From NCBI RefSeq assembly GCF_014696385.1, contig NZ_JACJQB010000008.1, positions 1 through 64,000 of the forward strand: a stretch of 64,000 bases of DNA. The letters run 5' to 3'. Source of the DNA: Pseudanabaena mucicola FACHB-723 (lineage in GTDB: Bacteria > Cyanobacteriota > Cyanobacteriia > Pseudanabaenales > Pseudanabaenaceae). A model generated the notes under the pieces. The model saw only the letters and a program-made list of their open reading frames with translations. It was not told the origin of the DNA and did no database searches. The position numbers and the translations under genes were made by a program. Position 1 is the first letter of the stretch; every line of letters begins with the position of its first letter. This document shows, one piece after another, positions 26,169 through 35,749 of this stretch.

Positions 26169-27446
26169 TTAGGACTCAAAACCTGCGATCGCTTTTTCAA
26201 CGATGGCTAAAGCCTGATCAACTTCGGCGGCAGAAACCGTTAGAGGTGGCACAAATCGGACAACCTTCACGCCCGCAGGCACTAACAAAAGCCCATTTTC
26301 AATACCAGCCGCAACCACATCACGGGCTTGGATATTGCTCGCCTCTTGCAAAACTAACCCATCAATCAAGCCCCAACCACGCACCGAGGCAAGATGTTGC
26401 GGATAGCGATCGCAAAGAGCTTGTAAACCAGTTCTCAATTGCTGCCCTCTCTCCCTCGCATTAGCAATCAAGTTTTCGCTGACCATCGTATCGCAAACCG
26501 AGAGCGCCACTGCACAGGCAAAGGGATTACCGCCAAAGGTACTAGCATGATCGCCCGCTTCAAACACATCGCAATGCGCCTTGCACATCATTGCGCCGAT
26601 GGGAATACCACCGCCCAAGCCCTTGGCAGAAGTAAAGATATCGGGCTGAATACCTAGGTTCTCGTAGCCCCAGAGCATTCCACTGCGCCCCATCCCGACT
26701 TGCACTTCATCAATGATCAATAAAATCTTTTTCTGATCGCAAATTTCGCGCACCCGTGAAAAATAAGCCCGATCGCCGGGGTTTACGCCGCCTTCACCCT
26801 GCAATGGTTCGAGCATAATCGCGCAAAGTCTACCCTCATATTTTTGGACAGCAGCTTCTAAGGCGGCAATGTCGTTATAAGGGATGTAGTCAAAACCTGA
26901 AACTAAGGGGGCAAAGTTTTTATGATATTTGGGCTGACCCGTAGCCGTGACCGTAGCAAGGGTGCGTCCGTGGAAACTGGCATTGGCTGTCAAAATCACA
27001 GGATTATCAATGCCGAGTTTGGTGTGGGCATATTTACGCGCTAACTTGATTGCGCCTTCATTTGCCTCTGCACCAGAGTTACAGAAAAAGGCTTTATCGG
27101 CACAGGAATTTTGGACAAGCCACTTTGCCAATTGACCTTGGGGCGCAAAATAAAACAAATTAGAGGCATGGTGCAAAGTTTGGATCTGATCCGTTACCGC
27201 CTTGACCATGGCAGGATGGGCATGTCCCAACGTACAAGTTGCAATGCCAGCCACAAAATCTAAATATTCTTTGCCTGTGCTATCCCAAACGCGGCAACCT
27301 TCCCCGCGCTCTAGGGCGATCGGAAAGCGAGCATAGGTACTCATCACATACTGATTAAACTCGGTAATAGTATCTGCGATCGCAATAGGTGCAACGTTAC
27401 CATCTGCTTGCGGCTGAGATTGTGCTTCTAGCGTAGTTGGAGACAT
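26169..27446 (-). CDS. argD: Acetylornithine aminotransferase
   Basis: 425 residues, a class-III PLP aminotransferase acting in arginine synthesis (N-acetylglutamate semialdehyde to N-acetylornithine). Family marks: FVAGIATCTLGHAHP, AFFCNSGAEANEGAIKLARKY, LLIIDEVQVGMGRSG and the PLP Lys at about 275 in SAKGLGGGIPIGAM, then STFGGNPFACAVAL. A 30-residue N-terminal extension rich in Gln and Ala precedes the core. It is distinct from hemL at the end of the window, which is also class III. Ornithine or GABA aminotransferase activity is possible but ArgD is the usual single copy of this type. Confidence 0.92.
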   Translation of the reverse strand: MSPTTLEAQSQPQADGNVAPIAIADTITEFNQYVMSTYARFPIALERGEGCRVWDSTGKEYLDFVAGIATCTLGHAHPAMVKAVTDQIQTLHHASNLFYFAPQGQLAKWLVQNSCADKAFFCNSGAEANEGAIKLARKYAHTKLGIDNPVILTANASFHGRTLATVTATGQPKYHKNFAPLVSGFDYIPYNDIAALEAAVQKYEGRLCAIMLEPLQGEGGVNPGDRAYFSRVREICDQKKILLIIDEVQVGMGRSGMLWGYENLGIQPDIFTSAKGLGGGIPIGAMMCKAHCDVFEAGDHASTFGGNPFACAVALSVCDTMVSENLIANARERGQQLRTGLQALCDRYPQHLASVRGWGLIDGLVLQEASNIQARDVVAAGIENGLLLVPAGVKVVRFVPPLTVSAAEVDQALAIVEKAIAGFES

Positions 27447-27568
27447 GAATAAAAATGTGATAATGCTACTAGTTTCATTATGGATGATACGAGAGTTTTA
27501 GTAATTAATTCTGTAGTGGAATTAGCGAATCATCATCCTGTACAGCCAAGAAATCCAGTTAGAAAAAT

Positions 27569-29191
27569 ATGCCATACCTGATCCAAAACCAAGGCAGTCC
27601 ATCCCAGCGAGTGTGCAATTTAAAACAGGGGATCAACACGATTGGACGTGGCTTAGATAATAGTATCGTCGTCGAAGATGAAGCTCGCAGTCTGTCGCGA
27701 CATCATGCGGAAATCCAAGTCACCGATAAGGGGATTTATGTCAGCGATCTGGGTAGTAGCAATGGCACATTTGTTAATCAAACCAAAATCATCAAGCAAA
27801 AACTCAATAACGGCGATCTGGTGCAGTTTGGTAGCGTTATCTTTCGATTGACTGACGATGTGGCAACTAGCAATCATCCTTCTTCGTCCCATTCAGGTCT
27901 ATCAATTTTGATGCGTGTTTCCCCCGAAAAATCGCGGGGGCATATGCAAGATTTACTCGATAAGCGGGCAAATACAGGCTCAATGTTGATGATCCAAGGC
28001 ACAGACGAGGTGCAACGGACAGCCGCCAAGTTGAAGGTACTTTTAGAGGTCAGTCAAGAGCTAGCATCACCAGAGGTACACTCTGCTTTGCCTGACAGAA
28101 TTTTGGAGTTACTCAAGCAAATCCTAGTATTTGATCGGGCAGTTTTACTGCTAGTCAATCGAGAAACAGGGCAGCTAGAGCCAACTGCCTATAAATTTAG
28201 TAATGCTAGCAGCACCGCCGATCTCAATTTTTACAGTCGGAAAATCACTAATTTTGTCTTGCAGCAGGGCGATGCGATCATCAGTGACGATGTATCGGGC
28301 GATCGCCGTTTTGACAAGTCCGAGTCCATCATTCAGCAGGCGATCCAAGCTGCCATGTGTGCGCCCTTAAAGCCAAGAGATCAAGCCATCGGTGTACTTT
28401 ATATCGATAGTCTCGCCCAAGGTCATGCCTATCACAAAGAAGATCTAGAGTTTTTGAGTAGTTTGGCAAATCAAGCTGCGATCGCAATTGAGAATGCCAA
28501 TCTTTATCGCAATATGCAAGCGGAAGTAATTCGCCGCACGCGCCTAGAGCGATTTTTCCCTGCCGCAGTTAGCAAAAAAATCGAAGAGGGTTGGGACTTA
28601 AATCGGATTGTCGAAACGGAGATCACGGCTTTGTTTTCAGACATTAGCGGCTTTACAGAAATGACATCAAAAATGCAGCCCCGCAAGGTCTTGGAATTTC
28701 TGAATGAATATTTCAAAGTCATGGTTGAAGATATTGTGTTTCCCTTTGGCGGCACATTAGAGAAATATATTGCCGATGCACTCCTAGCCGTCTGGGGTTC
28801 TCCCTATCAAAAAGATGATGATGCGATCATGGCAGTCAATGCCGCAATCGCCATGCAATGGGCTATGAAGAAACTCAACGAAGATTGGACAGAACAGGGA
28901 CGTGATCTCCAAATCCAAATCCACATTGGTTTAAATACGGGTATGGTTGCCTCTGGCAATATTGGCTCTACTAACCTCATCCAATACACCAATATTGGTG
29001 ACACCATGAATGTCGCCAGTCGGATCTGCACCGCCGCGCAGGCAGGCGAAGTCTTTATCTCGGAAAGCACCTTAGCCAAGATTGCTAGCCATAATCTACC
29101 CATGGAAAAACTAGAGCCGATCTATGTCAAGGGCAAAGCTGAGGCATTACAGCTTTACAGAGTGCTTTGGCAGTCCTGTTCCAAAAATTAA
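27569..29191 (+). CDS. FHA-GAF-adenylate cyclase
   Basis: 540 residues. An N-terminal FHA phosphothreonine-binding domain (about 1-95) shows GRGLDNSIV, SRHHAEIQV and GSSNGTFVN. A GAF domain follows at about 150-310, with VLLLVNRETGQLEPTAY and APLKPRDQAIGVLYID. The C-terminal class III cyclase domain (about 345-535) has metal-binding Asp residues in ALFSDISGFTEM and EKYIADALLAV, and YTNIGDTMNVASRI. Lys in EKY and Thr in GDT fit an adenylate rather than guanylate cyclase. It should make cAMP under control of a phosphorylated partner and a small-molecule or redox input. It is divergent from argD. Confidence 0.9.
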   Translation: MPYLIQNQGSPSQRVCNLKQGINTIGRGLDNSIVVEDEARSLSRHHAEIQVTDKGIYVSDLGSSNGTFVNQTKIIKQKLNNGDLVQFGSVIFRLTDDVATSNHPSSSHSGLSILMRVSPEKSRGHMQDLLDKRANTGSMLMIQGTDEVQRTAAKLKVLLEVSQELASPEVHSALPDRILELLKQILVFDRAVLLLVNRETGQLEPTAYKFSNASSTADLNFYSRKITNFVLQQGDAIISDDVSGDRRFDKSESIIQQAIQAAMCAPLKPRDQAIGVLYIDSLAQGHAYHKEDLEFLSSLANQAAIAIENANLYRNMQAEVIRRTRLERFFPAAVSKKIEEGWDLNRIVETEITALFSDISGFTEMTSKMQPRKVLEFLNEYFKVMVEDIVFPFGGTLEKYIADALLAVWGSPYQKDDDAIMAVNAAIAMQWAMKKLNEDWTEQGRDLQIQIHIGLNTGMVASGNIGSTNLIQYTNIGDTMNVASRICTAAQAGEVFISESTLAKIASHNLPMEKLEPIYVKGKAEALQLYRVLWQSCSKN

Positions 29192-29355
29192 GGAATATTT
29201 TTAATGGAAAAGTAATTTCATCGTAGGTTGCCTGAGTCAATGGTGGAAAGACAACTAAGAGGATTTGTACCAGTATCAAGATTTCTGGATTCCTTCCCAG
29301 TTATTGTCAATTGGGATATTACGATTCCTCTTTCCTGATGGCACTTTTTGCCTTT

Positions 29356-31665
29356 CTACTTTTTACTTGGCAACAGCATCGTTGCTTCGATTTCTTCGCG
29401 GACTTGTTTGCTGACGTAGCTGCGGTTCATGCACTCGACAAGGAGGAGATTGGCTTCATAATATTGATTGAGAAGTTCTGCTTGCTCTTTAGTAAATTGC
29501 CAATCGTGACCGATGTTATATTCGTCAATTAAGAGTTGCCTAAATTCTTCAATCCATTGACGACCATTTTCTCTCCACCAAAAATGGATTTCTCTCAACA
29601 ACTCATCAAATTTATCTTCATCATTAAGTAGGCTATACAACTCTCTAGACAGGGCAGGCAATTTTTTATTTAAACTTGATATTTTACTGCTGTTAGTTAA
29701 ATTTTCTAAATACGAAAGTATCTCTTTTACTCGGCAAGCAACAGATATAACATCTGAAAAATCAATATTGTTATAGATGAATAAAGGAACATACACCCCC
29801 CCATAGGATAAGTTAATAGCTCCCTGAAGTATTTCAGAAAACAGGCAATCCAATATGATCGTTTCTTCATCTAATTTCCATGTAAAACCTAGTTCTTTCG
29901 CAAGTTTTGCACTTCTCCTAGAGCGTCCTTGACGATCGTAAAAACCACAGTATATTGAAAGATCGATGTAAATACTTCTTCTTATATTGGGTTTATATAT
30001 ATTAGGTAGTCTTATAGATTTTGAGTTTAACCATTCTAGAAAATTGTACAGCTTTGGATCTATTCTAGTCATTTCATCAATACAATCTTTCATTATTCGT
30101 AAAAAATTATCCGAGCGCCTTAACATTTCCGCAGTCAGATAAAATACTTCTTTCCATCTGGGATTAGTAATATTTTCTATCAATTTTTCAAAATGTCTTT
30201 CTCGTTCAATTTCTTGCGCTGTGAAATATTCTTGAAAAGTCAAATGGGAAAAAGAATAAATATTTCTTGCCCTTTCCACTAACAATCCATGATGATGCTC
30301 GATCGCTTTTAGCACCGCCTCACTATCCAACCGCAAAGCATCAGGATCGGCGGAGGCATCAGGGAGATTGCAGATATAGTCCTTAATCTGGCGTTGCAAA
30401 TCCTCTTGCCGAAAGAAATATTCACCATTCACAAAGGTATTAAAGGCAATTTGTCCCAGCATATCCTCCTTATTTTGTGGCGACAGATGTTTGTAAATGA
30501 TCTCTCGTTCAATATTGCGCTTGGCATCCCACTTTTTCATCAATACTTCCAAACCTTCCTTATACAGTTCCGATCGCTTCGGCGGGAAGTCGTTACGCTC
30601 ACCAAATACCAAACACAACAGCGTCAGTAACAAAGGACTTTTAGCCAATTCCTTAACAGGTTTATTTCCCTTCAACCTCTCTAACAACCGTTCTGCCTTT
30701 GACTCATCCCTCTCCCGAAACCAATTATTCACAAAGGTTTCAATCTGCCCATCATCAAAATCTGCGACCTCAACTTCCGCAAACTTCTCAAACTGATATT
30801 CTCGCGCCGCAATCCGACAGGTAATCGCAAACCGATTTTTTAGCCAATCCCTCGAAAATTGATCAATATCCTGCTTAACCCGCCGATCATCTTCTTTCTT
30901 CACCTCATCCAATCCATCCAACAGGATCAAGGCTTTACCGTTATCTAACAAATGTTTTGCCACATCCTGCGATACCTTGCGCTTGGCAAATTCTGTCAAA
31001 ATATAATTCTCTAGCGTTGGCTGCCCCCTGTCCTCCGCATAAGCCTTCAGAGTCACAAAGATCGGCACAAGTTCCCCATGAAACCGATCTCCAAGGCAAG
31101 ACATCGCCAAATATTTCATAAACGTGGTTTTCCCTGCCCCCGGTTTACCCAACACCACCAACTTTTGAAATTCTTCAACTGCCTCAAATCCTTGCACCCT
31201 TTCTTGGATTGATCCCACTAAAAAGCGCTCATAACCCTCGCGGTTGTTGTAGTCCTTCAGATCGTAATCGTCATATCTCCGTAGTCTAGTCAAATTATTG
31301 AGAATATTCACATCGGTATAAATTCGATCCAGATCGACAGGTTGCGTCATATCCAACATCCGCATCGTCCCACATCGCTCCGTCACATCCGCCGCGATTT
31401 TTTGCTTCACCTCTTGGACTAGCAGATCAAGGTCATCGTCATTAGCAACATCTTCACCCCTGATATCTCGGCAATCGAGCATGAGGTAATCACAAATTTT
31501 CTCAAAATTATCCTTAGCGATCGCCTCCCCCCGCATCAAAACTGTAATCACTGATCGCGAAATCCCCAAAGCCTCAGTAAGAGATTTTTGCGTGAAATCC
31601 CCCTGTTTCATCGCCTTTTTAATCTGTTTAATACCCTCTTCAGAAGCCCGTAGCGATCTTGCCAT
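29356..31665 (-). CDS. HTH-NACHT NTPase, bacterial NLR-like
   Basis: 769 residues. An N-terminal helix-turn-helix (about 10-65; TQKSLTEALGISRSVITVLM) leads into a linker and a NACHT P-loop domain: Walker A LGKPGAGKTTFMKYLA at about 172-187, Walker B KALILLDGLDEVKK at about 244-257, and a sensor-like NRFAITCRIAAREY. A NACHT-associated helical region follows (KSPLLLTLLCLVFGER, then YSFSHLTFQEYFTAQEI), with a variable AT-rich C-terminal part (about 480-769). Bacterial NACHT proteins include antiphage NLR-like ATPases. The HTH at the effector position suggests DNA binding rather than a nuclease. The gene stands alone. Confidence 0.85.
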   Translation of the reverse strand: MARSLRASEEGIKQIKKAMKQGDFTQKSLTEALGISRSVITVLMRGEAIAKDNFEKICDYLMLDCRDIRGEDVANDDDLDLLVQEVKQKIAADVTERCGTMRMLDMTQPVDLDRIYTDVNILNNLTRLRRYDDYDLKDYNNREGYERFLVGSIQERVQGFEAVEEFQKLVVLGKPGAGKTTFMKYLAMSCLGDRFHGELVPIFVTLKAYAEDRGQPTLENYILTEFAKRKVSQDVAKHLLDNGKALILLDGLDEVKKEDDRRVKQDIDQFSRDWLKNRFAITCRIAAREYQFEKFAEVEVADFDDGQIETFVNNWFRERDESKAERLLERLKGNKPVKELAKSPLLLTLLCLVFGERNDFPPKRSELYKEGLEVLMKKWDAKRNIEREIIYKHLSPQNKEDMLGQIAFNTFVNGEYFFRQEDLQRQIKDYICNLPDASADPDALRLDSEAVLKAIEHHHGLLVERARNIYSFSHLTFQEYFTAQEIERERHFEKLIENITNPRWKEVFYLTAEMLRRSDNFLRIMKDCIDEMTRIDPKLYNFLEWLNSKSIRLPNIYKPNIRRSIYIDLSIYCGFYDRQGRSRRSAKLAKELGFTWKLDEETIILDCLFSEILQGAINLSYGGVYVPLFIYNNIDFSDVISVACRVKEILSYLENLTNSSKISSLNKKLPALSRELYSLLNDEDKFDELLREIHFWWRENGRQWIEEFRQLLIDEYNIGHDWQFTKEQAELLNQYYEANLLLVECMNRSYVSKQVREEIEATMLLPSKK

Positions 31666-31724
31666 TGCTAAACCTCAACCATCTAAAAACTATTTTGGCA
31701 TTTTTTCAAAGTCACGCAAAATCT

Positions 31725-31780
31725 GGGTTCGGCTTCGCTCACCCAACAGATTGATCGAGGGCTGAGCGAAGTCGAAGCCC
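31725..31780. repeat. Inverted pair of a TTCGCTCA-type palindromic repeat
   Basis: 31725-31744 (GGGTTCGGCTTCGCTCACCC) and 31759-31780 (the complement-oriented GGGCTGAGCGAAGTCGAAGC and two more bases) are two related copies facing each other. They lie upstream of the NACHT gene. Short CGCAA-containing repeats also occur at 31713-31721 and 31800-31840. Confidence 0.7.
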
Positions 31781-31882
31781 GTAAAAGTAGCAACAAACTC
31801 GCGCAAGTCACGCAAATCATGCAAAGTCAGTCAAGCATGCATCTTTCATAGTGATTGCATTGTTAATTCAGAGCAAAAAATT

Positions 31883-32065
31883 ATGTCAGTTCAAAGTCAA
31901 GCCCAACTCCAAAAGGAAGTCCCAACTCAAGCGATCGCCCAAGTCGATAGTGTACCTGTCAGCGCTAATCTCGCCTTTGTCCGCGATCCGATCTTCTGGA
32001 CAATTCTTGCTCTTGCCGTATTGGTACGTGTCATCCTCGATCGCCCATCTTCAGACAAAAAGTAA
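31883..32065 (+). CDS. Small single-helix membrane protein
   Basis: 60 residues with a hydrophilic Gln/Val-rich N-terminus (MSVQSQAQLQKEVPTQ), one membrane helix (FWTILALAVLVRVIL) and a short charged tail ending SSDKK. A HIP1 site and a clean ATG are present. A second frame of 90 codons (31851-32123) overlaps it but has no protein-like features. No family recognised; a small single-pass protein of this size is plausible in a thylakoid organism. Confidence 0.5.
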   Translation: MSVQSQAQLQKEVPTQAIAQVDSVPVSANLAFVRDPIFWTILALAVLVRVILDRPSSDKK

Positions 32066-32074
32066 AAACGCCAA

Positions 32075-32128
32075 TATCGCTAAGTTGCTGCTTTGGAATG
32101 ATCTTGATAATGTAACAACTTAGCGATA
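32075..32128. repeat. Inverted repeat with 28-nt loop before the MlaE-like gene
   Basis: TATCGCTAAGTTG (32075-32087) and CAACTTAGCGATA (32116-32128) are exact complements. The loop is long and there is no T tract, so it is not a typical terminator; it could be a small mobile palindrome or an mRNA structure in the leader of the downstream gene. Confidence 0.6.
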
Positions 32129-32200
32129 CATATTCTTCGTCAGCCTTGCAATTAGACGCTTTATATTAAGCTAAGCTAAATTTAGTGATAAATGTAAAAT

Positions 32201-32983
32201 ATGGGAAATTTTGGCAGTTGGATAATTAAGCTAGGGCAGAGTTGTTTGCTGATCGGACAAATCATCACCCATATTTTGATCTATCGTCGCTTTCACTGGC
32301 GCAACACCATTGAGCAAATGTCTATGGTTGGCACAGAGTCTTTGCTGATTACATTAATTACGGCCGCCTTCGTCGGTGCAGTATTCACGATCCAAGTGGC
32401 AAGAGAGTTTATTAACTTTGGCGCACAACAGGCGATCGGGGGCATTTTAGCGATCGCACTTGCCCGCGAGTTAATCCCTGTACTGACTGCCGTGATCATT
32501 GCGGGGAGGGTTGGCTCAGCCTTTGCTGCCGAAATTGGCACCATGCAAGTTACAGAGCAAATTGATGCCCTATACATGCTCCGTACTAATCCCGTTGACT
32601 ATCTGGCAACCCCCCGTGCGGTCGCCTGTATGTTGATGTTGCCAGTCTTGACAATTTTAGGATTTCTCACAGGGATGGCAGGTGGATTATTCCTATCGCA
32701 AGCCATGTATGCGATTCCTTCCACGATGTTTCTTAACTCTATTCAAAACCTACTGAAACCTTGGGACTTAATTGCCGCCTTGATTAAATCCAGCATTTTT
32801 GGGGTTTTAATTGCCGCGATTGGTACAACATGGGGACTAACCACCACAGGCGGTGCAAAGGGTGTGGGCGAGTCCACCACTACCGCCGTAGTCACGGCTT
32901 TACTGGCGATCTTTATCAGTAATTTCTTTTTGTCTTGGGCATTCTTCCAAGGTATTGGCTCAGCATTGACCGCTCAAGTTTAA
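32201..32983 (+). CDS. MlaE-family ABC transporter permease
   Basis: 260 residues with five or six membrane helices and the MlaE (DUF140) signature: FVGAVFTIQVAREFINFGA, ARELIPVLTAVIIAGRVGSA, AEIGTMQVTEQIDAL, then the C-terminal GVLIAAIGTTWGL. MlaE-type permeases work with an MlaF-like ATPase and an MCE (MlaD) protein to move lipids between membranes; the plastid homologue is TGD1. No ATPase or MCE gene lies nearby, so its partners are encoded elsewhere. Confidence 0.9.
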   Translation: MGNFGSWIIKLGQSCLLIGQIITHILIYRRFHWRNTIEQMSMVGTESLLITLITAAFVGAVFTIQVAREFINFGAQQAIGGILAIALARELIPVLTAVIIAGRVGSAFAAEIGTMQVTEQIDALYMLRTNPVDYLATPRAVACMLMLPVLTILGFLTGMAGGLFLSQAMYAIPSTMFLNSIQNLLKPWDLIAALIKSSIFGVLIAAIGTTWGLTTTGGAKGVGESTTTAVVTALLAIFISNFFLSWAFFQGIGSALTAQV

Positions 32984-33012
32984 AAAAAGCCGCGCTGTGC
33001 GCGGCTTTTTTT
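32982..33012. terminator. Bidirectional terminator between MlaE-like and RlmL-like genes
   Basis: 14-bp perfect arms AAAAAAAGCCGCGC / GCGCGGCTTTTTTT with loop TGT. It begins directly at the end of the permease gene and its last bases reach the stop codon of the convergent methyltransferase gene at 33011. Confidence 0.92.
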
Positions 33013-34135
33013 AGTAAAGCTCATATTTCATCAACTGGCATGGCAGCGCCCCATTTAATATGGCAGTGCGTGAGGCGGACTTGAGACCAATTGTTTGCGA
33101 TAGCTCCTTATTCCCACTCAAGACAAAGGCTGTCCATCCCTTGAATCTTTGCTTGAGGACATTTCCTAACTGCTTATAAAAAGCACCCAAATCACTGTCT
33201 CGTCCTAGTCTTTCGCCGTAGGGAGGATTGCAAAACAGTACACCGCTATCGGCAGGCGCAACTACTTCCGACAAATCCAAAGCCGAGAAATAGACATGGT
33301 TAGACAAGCCACAGTTCTTGGCATTGATAATCGCTTGATCGACTACTTCAGGATTGCGATCGCTACCCCAGATTGGCGCAGGCAGAGCATCTAAGCGACT
33401 ATCATCGGCTTCTTGAATTAACTGCTCTAATAAAGTCTGATCAAAATCGAGCCAAGTTTCAAAGCCAAAGCTTTCGCGAAACATTCCAGGGGCAATATTT
33501 AAAGCTTTTAAGCTAGCTTCGAGGGGTAAAGTCCCTGAACCGCAGAGGGGATCGTAAAACATTTGGTCTGGCTGCCACCCTGACATTTGAATTAACGCCG
33601 CCGCAAGGGACTCTTTTAGGGGTGCTGCTCCGACCGCAGGGCGATATCCACGGCGATGCAAACTATTGCCAGAGCTATCGAGACTGACGGTGCAGCCATT
33701 ATCATCAATATGCACACCAATTCTTAAATCTGCGCCCTGAATATCCACATCCGAGCGCTCACCAAATCGCTCCTTTTGCTGGTCAACGATCGCATTTTTG
33801 ACCTGTAGCGCTGTGAAGTGGGTATGGTTAAGCTGATCATTTTTGCCCGTCGCATTGACCGCAAGAGTCATTTCAGGGGTGAGGTATTCTGACCAATCAA
33901 TCGCTTTAATGCCTTGGTATAGGTCATCGGCATCAAGACAATCAAACTGATCGACATGCATCAAAATCCGAAATGGTAGCCTTGCCCAGAGATTGACTCG
34001 ATAGAGCAAATTGCGATCGCCCTCAAAGCTCACCCCACAAAATCCCGCTTCAACATGATTCGCGCCCAGTTCTTCTAATTCCTGAGCCGCCAGAGCTTCT
34101 AGCCCTCTGGCGACCGTGGCAAAATATTGATTCAT
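33011..34135 (-). CDS. THUMP-domain RNA methyltransferase (RlmL/UPF0020 family)
   Basis: 374 residues. It opens with FATVARGLEALAAQELEELG, the usual start of RlmL-type proteins, then a THUMP RNA-binding domain (about 50-160). The Rossmann methyltransferase has DPLCGSGTLPLEA (SAM motif I) and FCNPPYGERLG (NPPY, base-flipping amine methylation). It matches the first half of E. coli RlmL, the 23S rRNA m2G2445 methyltransferase. The second RlmK-like half is absent. Exact target is inferred. It lies 7 bases after dnaA on the same strand, so they may be cotranscribed. Confidence 0.88.
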   Translation of the reverse strand: MNQYFATVARGLEALAAQELEELGANHVEAGFCGVSFEGDRNLLYRVNLWARLPFRILMHVDQFDCLDADDLYQGIKAIDWSEYLTPEMTLAVNATGKNDQLNHTHFTALQVKNAIVDQQKERFGERSDVDIQGADLRIGVHIDDNGCTVSLDSSGNSLHRRGYRPAVGAAPLKESLAAALIQMSGWQPDQMFYDPLCGSGTLPLEASLKALNIAPGMFRESFGFETWLDFDQTLLEQLIQEADDSRLDALPAPIWGSDRNPEVVDQAIINAKNCGLSNHVYFSALDLSEVVAPADSGVLFCNPPYGERLGRDSDLGAFYKQLGNVLKQRFKGWTAFVLSGNKELSQTIGLKSASRTAILNGALPCQLMKYELY

Positions 34136-34142
34136 TAATTTA

Positions 34143-35651
34143 TTAGTTCTTGGTTTGTGCGACCAGATAAATGCGATCGCTAAGTTGTCTTAATAGCTGC
34201 GCGATGTCACCATCAGTAGATTGCAATTGCGCCACCTTTTCACAGCTATACATCACGGTGGTGTGATCTTTGCCGCCCACAGCCTCACCAATTTTGGGCA
34301 AACTGAGATTAGTATGTTGACGCATCAAGTACATCACATATTGGCGAGCTTGGCTGATCTCGCGTCGTCGCGAATTGCCCAATAGGTCGGCAAGATCAAT
34401 ATTCAGCATTTCGGTAACTACGCTCAGCACCATTTCCGCCGAGACTTCTACGGGTTCTTTGGGAGGGTTTAGCACTGGTGCAACATTTTCCACGGTCATG
34501 GGCAAGCCCGAAATCGAAATATAGGCAACCGCACGCACTAAAGCTCCTTCTAGCTCACGAATGTTAGATGTGTAGCTAGCGGCAATGTAGTGGAGGACAT
34601 CGGTGGGGATTTTGAGATTGTCGTATTCGGCTTTTTTCTGCAAGATTGCCATGCGCGTCTCTAGATCTGGCACTTGAATATCGGCAATCAAACCCATCGA
34701 GAAGCGTGAACAAAGCCGCTCTTGTAAACGGGGGATTTGAGCAGGTGGACGATCGCTAGCTAGTACGATTTGCTTGCCAGTTTCGTAAAGCGTATTAAAG
34801 GTATGGAAAAACTCCTCTTGGGTGTATTCTTTGCCCTCAATAAATTGAATGTCATCGACGATCAGCATATCGATTTCGCGATATAGCTCCCGAAATCTCT
34901 GCATACTATCCTTACGAATTGCCGCAATCAGATCATTGGTGAACTGTTCTGTGGAAACATAGGCAATCCGTGCCTTCGGTTCGATTTCTAGGCGGTAATG
35001 GGCGATGGCTTGCATCAAATGGGTTTTGCCCAAGCCCACACCACCACATAAAAATAAAGGGTTAAACTCGCGACCGGGTGACTCGGACACGGCTAGGGCT
35101 GCGGCGTGCGCCATCCGATTTGCTGAGCCGACCACAAACCGATTGAAATTATATTTAATATTGAGATTGCTAGGGCGCGGGGCGTGGCGCTCGGATTGGG
35201 AATTATTCTGTTCAAGTATGGGCGCAGGAATTGCGGCTGCCATGGCCTGCACAGCTTCGGCTGCGATCGCAGTTTCCAGCATCCCATCTTGACTGACGGC
35301 AATGCCATGAATGCTGTCGATCTTGTTTGGGGACTTATGGTCTGGGGTATCAAAACTCAGATCGAGTTCAGGCTGACCATTGGGGGGATCACTGCTGGGG
35401 GCAGCCTCGATATAGATTTCGACGGGATAGCCCAAAATTTCGGTCACGGCTTCAGTAATATTCTGCACATAGTATTTGTGCAGCCAGTTCTTGGCAAAAA
35501 CTGAGGGCGTGAGAATTGTTAAGCGATCAGCCGTAAGCTCATCGGCCACAACTGTCTTGATCCATCCTTCATAGGTGGGGCGACTAAGTTGGCTTTCAAG
35601 CAATTCAAGGACTTGATTCCAGAGAGTTTCTAAGGAAATATCAACAGACAT
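34143..35651 (-). CDS. dnaA: Chromosomal replication initiator DnaA
   Basis: 502 residues. Domain I (about 1-85) interacts with helicase loaders; domain II is a long Ala/Gln/Ser linker (about 88-160). The AAA+ domain III has Walker A GGVGLGKT at 203-210, [15 protein letters not shown] (Walker B) and [12 protein letters not shown]. Domain IV binds DnaA boxes and contains [15 protein letters not shown]. It is not beside dnaN, and no cluster of DnaA boxes is evident in the 98-base gap upstream, so an origin cannot be placed here. Confidence 0.97.
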   Translation of the reverse strand: MSVDISLETLWNQVLELLESQLSRPTYEGWIKTVVADELTADRLTILTPSVFAKNWLHKYYVQNITEAVTEILGYPVEIYIEAAPSSDPPNGQPELDLSFDTPDHKSPNKIDSIHGIAVSQDGMLETAIAAEAVQAMAAAIPAPILEQNNSQSERHAPRPSNLNIKYNFNRFVVGSANRMAHAAALAVSESPGREFNPLFLCGGVGLGKTHLMQAIAHYRLEIEPKARIAYVSTEQFTNDLIAAIRKDSMQRFRELYREIDMLIVDDIQFIEGKEYTQEEFFHTFNTLYETGKQIVLASDRPPAQIPRLQERLCSRFSMGLIADIQVPDLETRMAILQKKAEYDNLKIPTDVLHYIAASYTSNIRELEGALVRAVAYISISGLPMTVENVAPVLNPPKEPVEVSAEMVLSVVTEMLNIDLADLLGNSRRREISQARQYVMYLMRQHTNLSLPKIGEAVGGKDHTTVMYSCEKVAQLQSTDGDIAQLLRQLSDRIYLVAQTKN

Positions 35652-35749
35652 TGTTGGTTGTGGTCAAGGGGGACTAACGGCGGATTACGATCTTATCGCG
35701 TGTACTAAAATTTTGGAGAACTACTTCACAATATTAGAGCTTCAGAACT

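Noticed and set aside
31851-32123. 90-codon frame overlapping the small membrane protein
   Set aside because: It crosses the inverted repeat at 32075-32128 and lacks a membrane or domain pattern; the 60-codon frame is the better choice.
35652-35749. Possible replication origin beside dnaA
   Set aside because: The gap is only 98 bases and has no cluster of TTTTCCACA-like boxes; dnaN is not adjacent.
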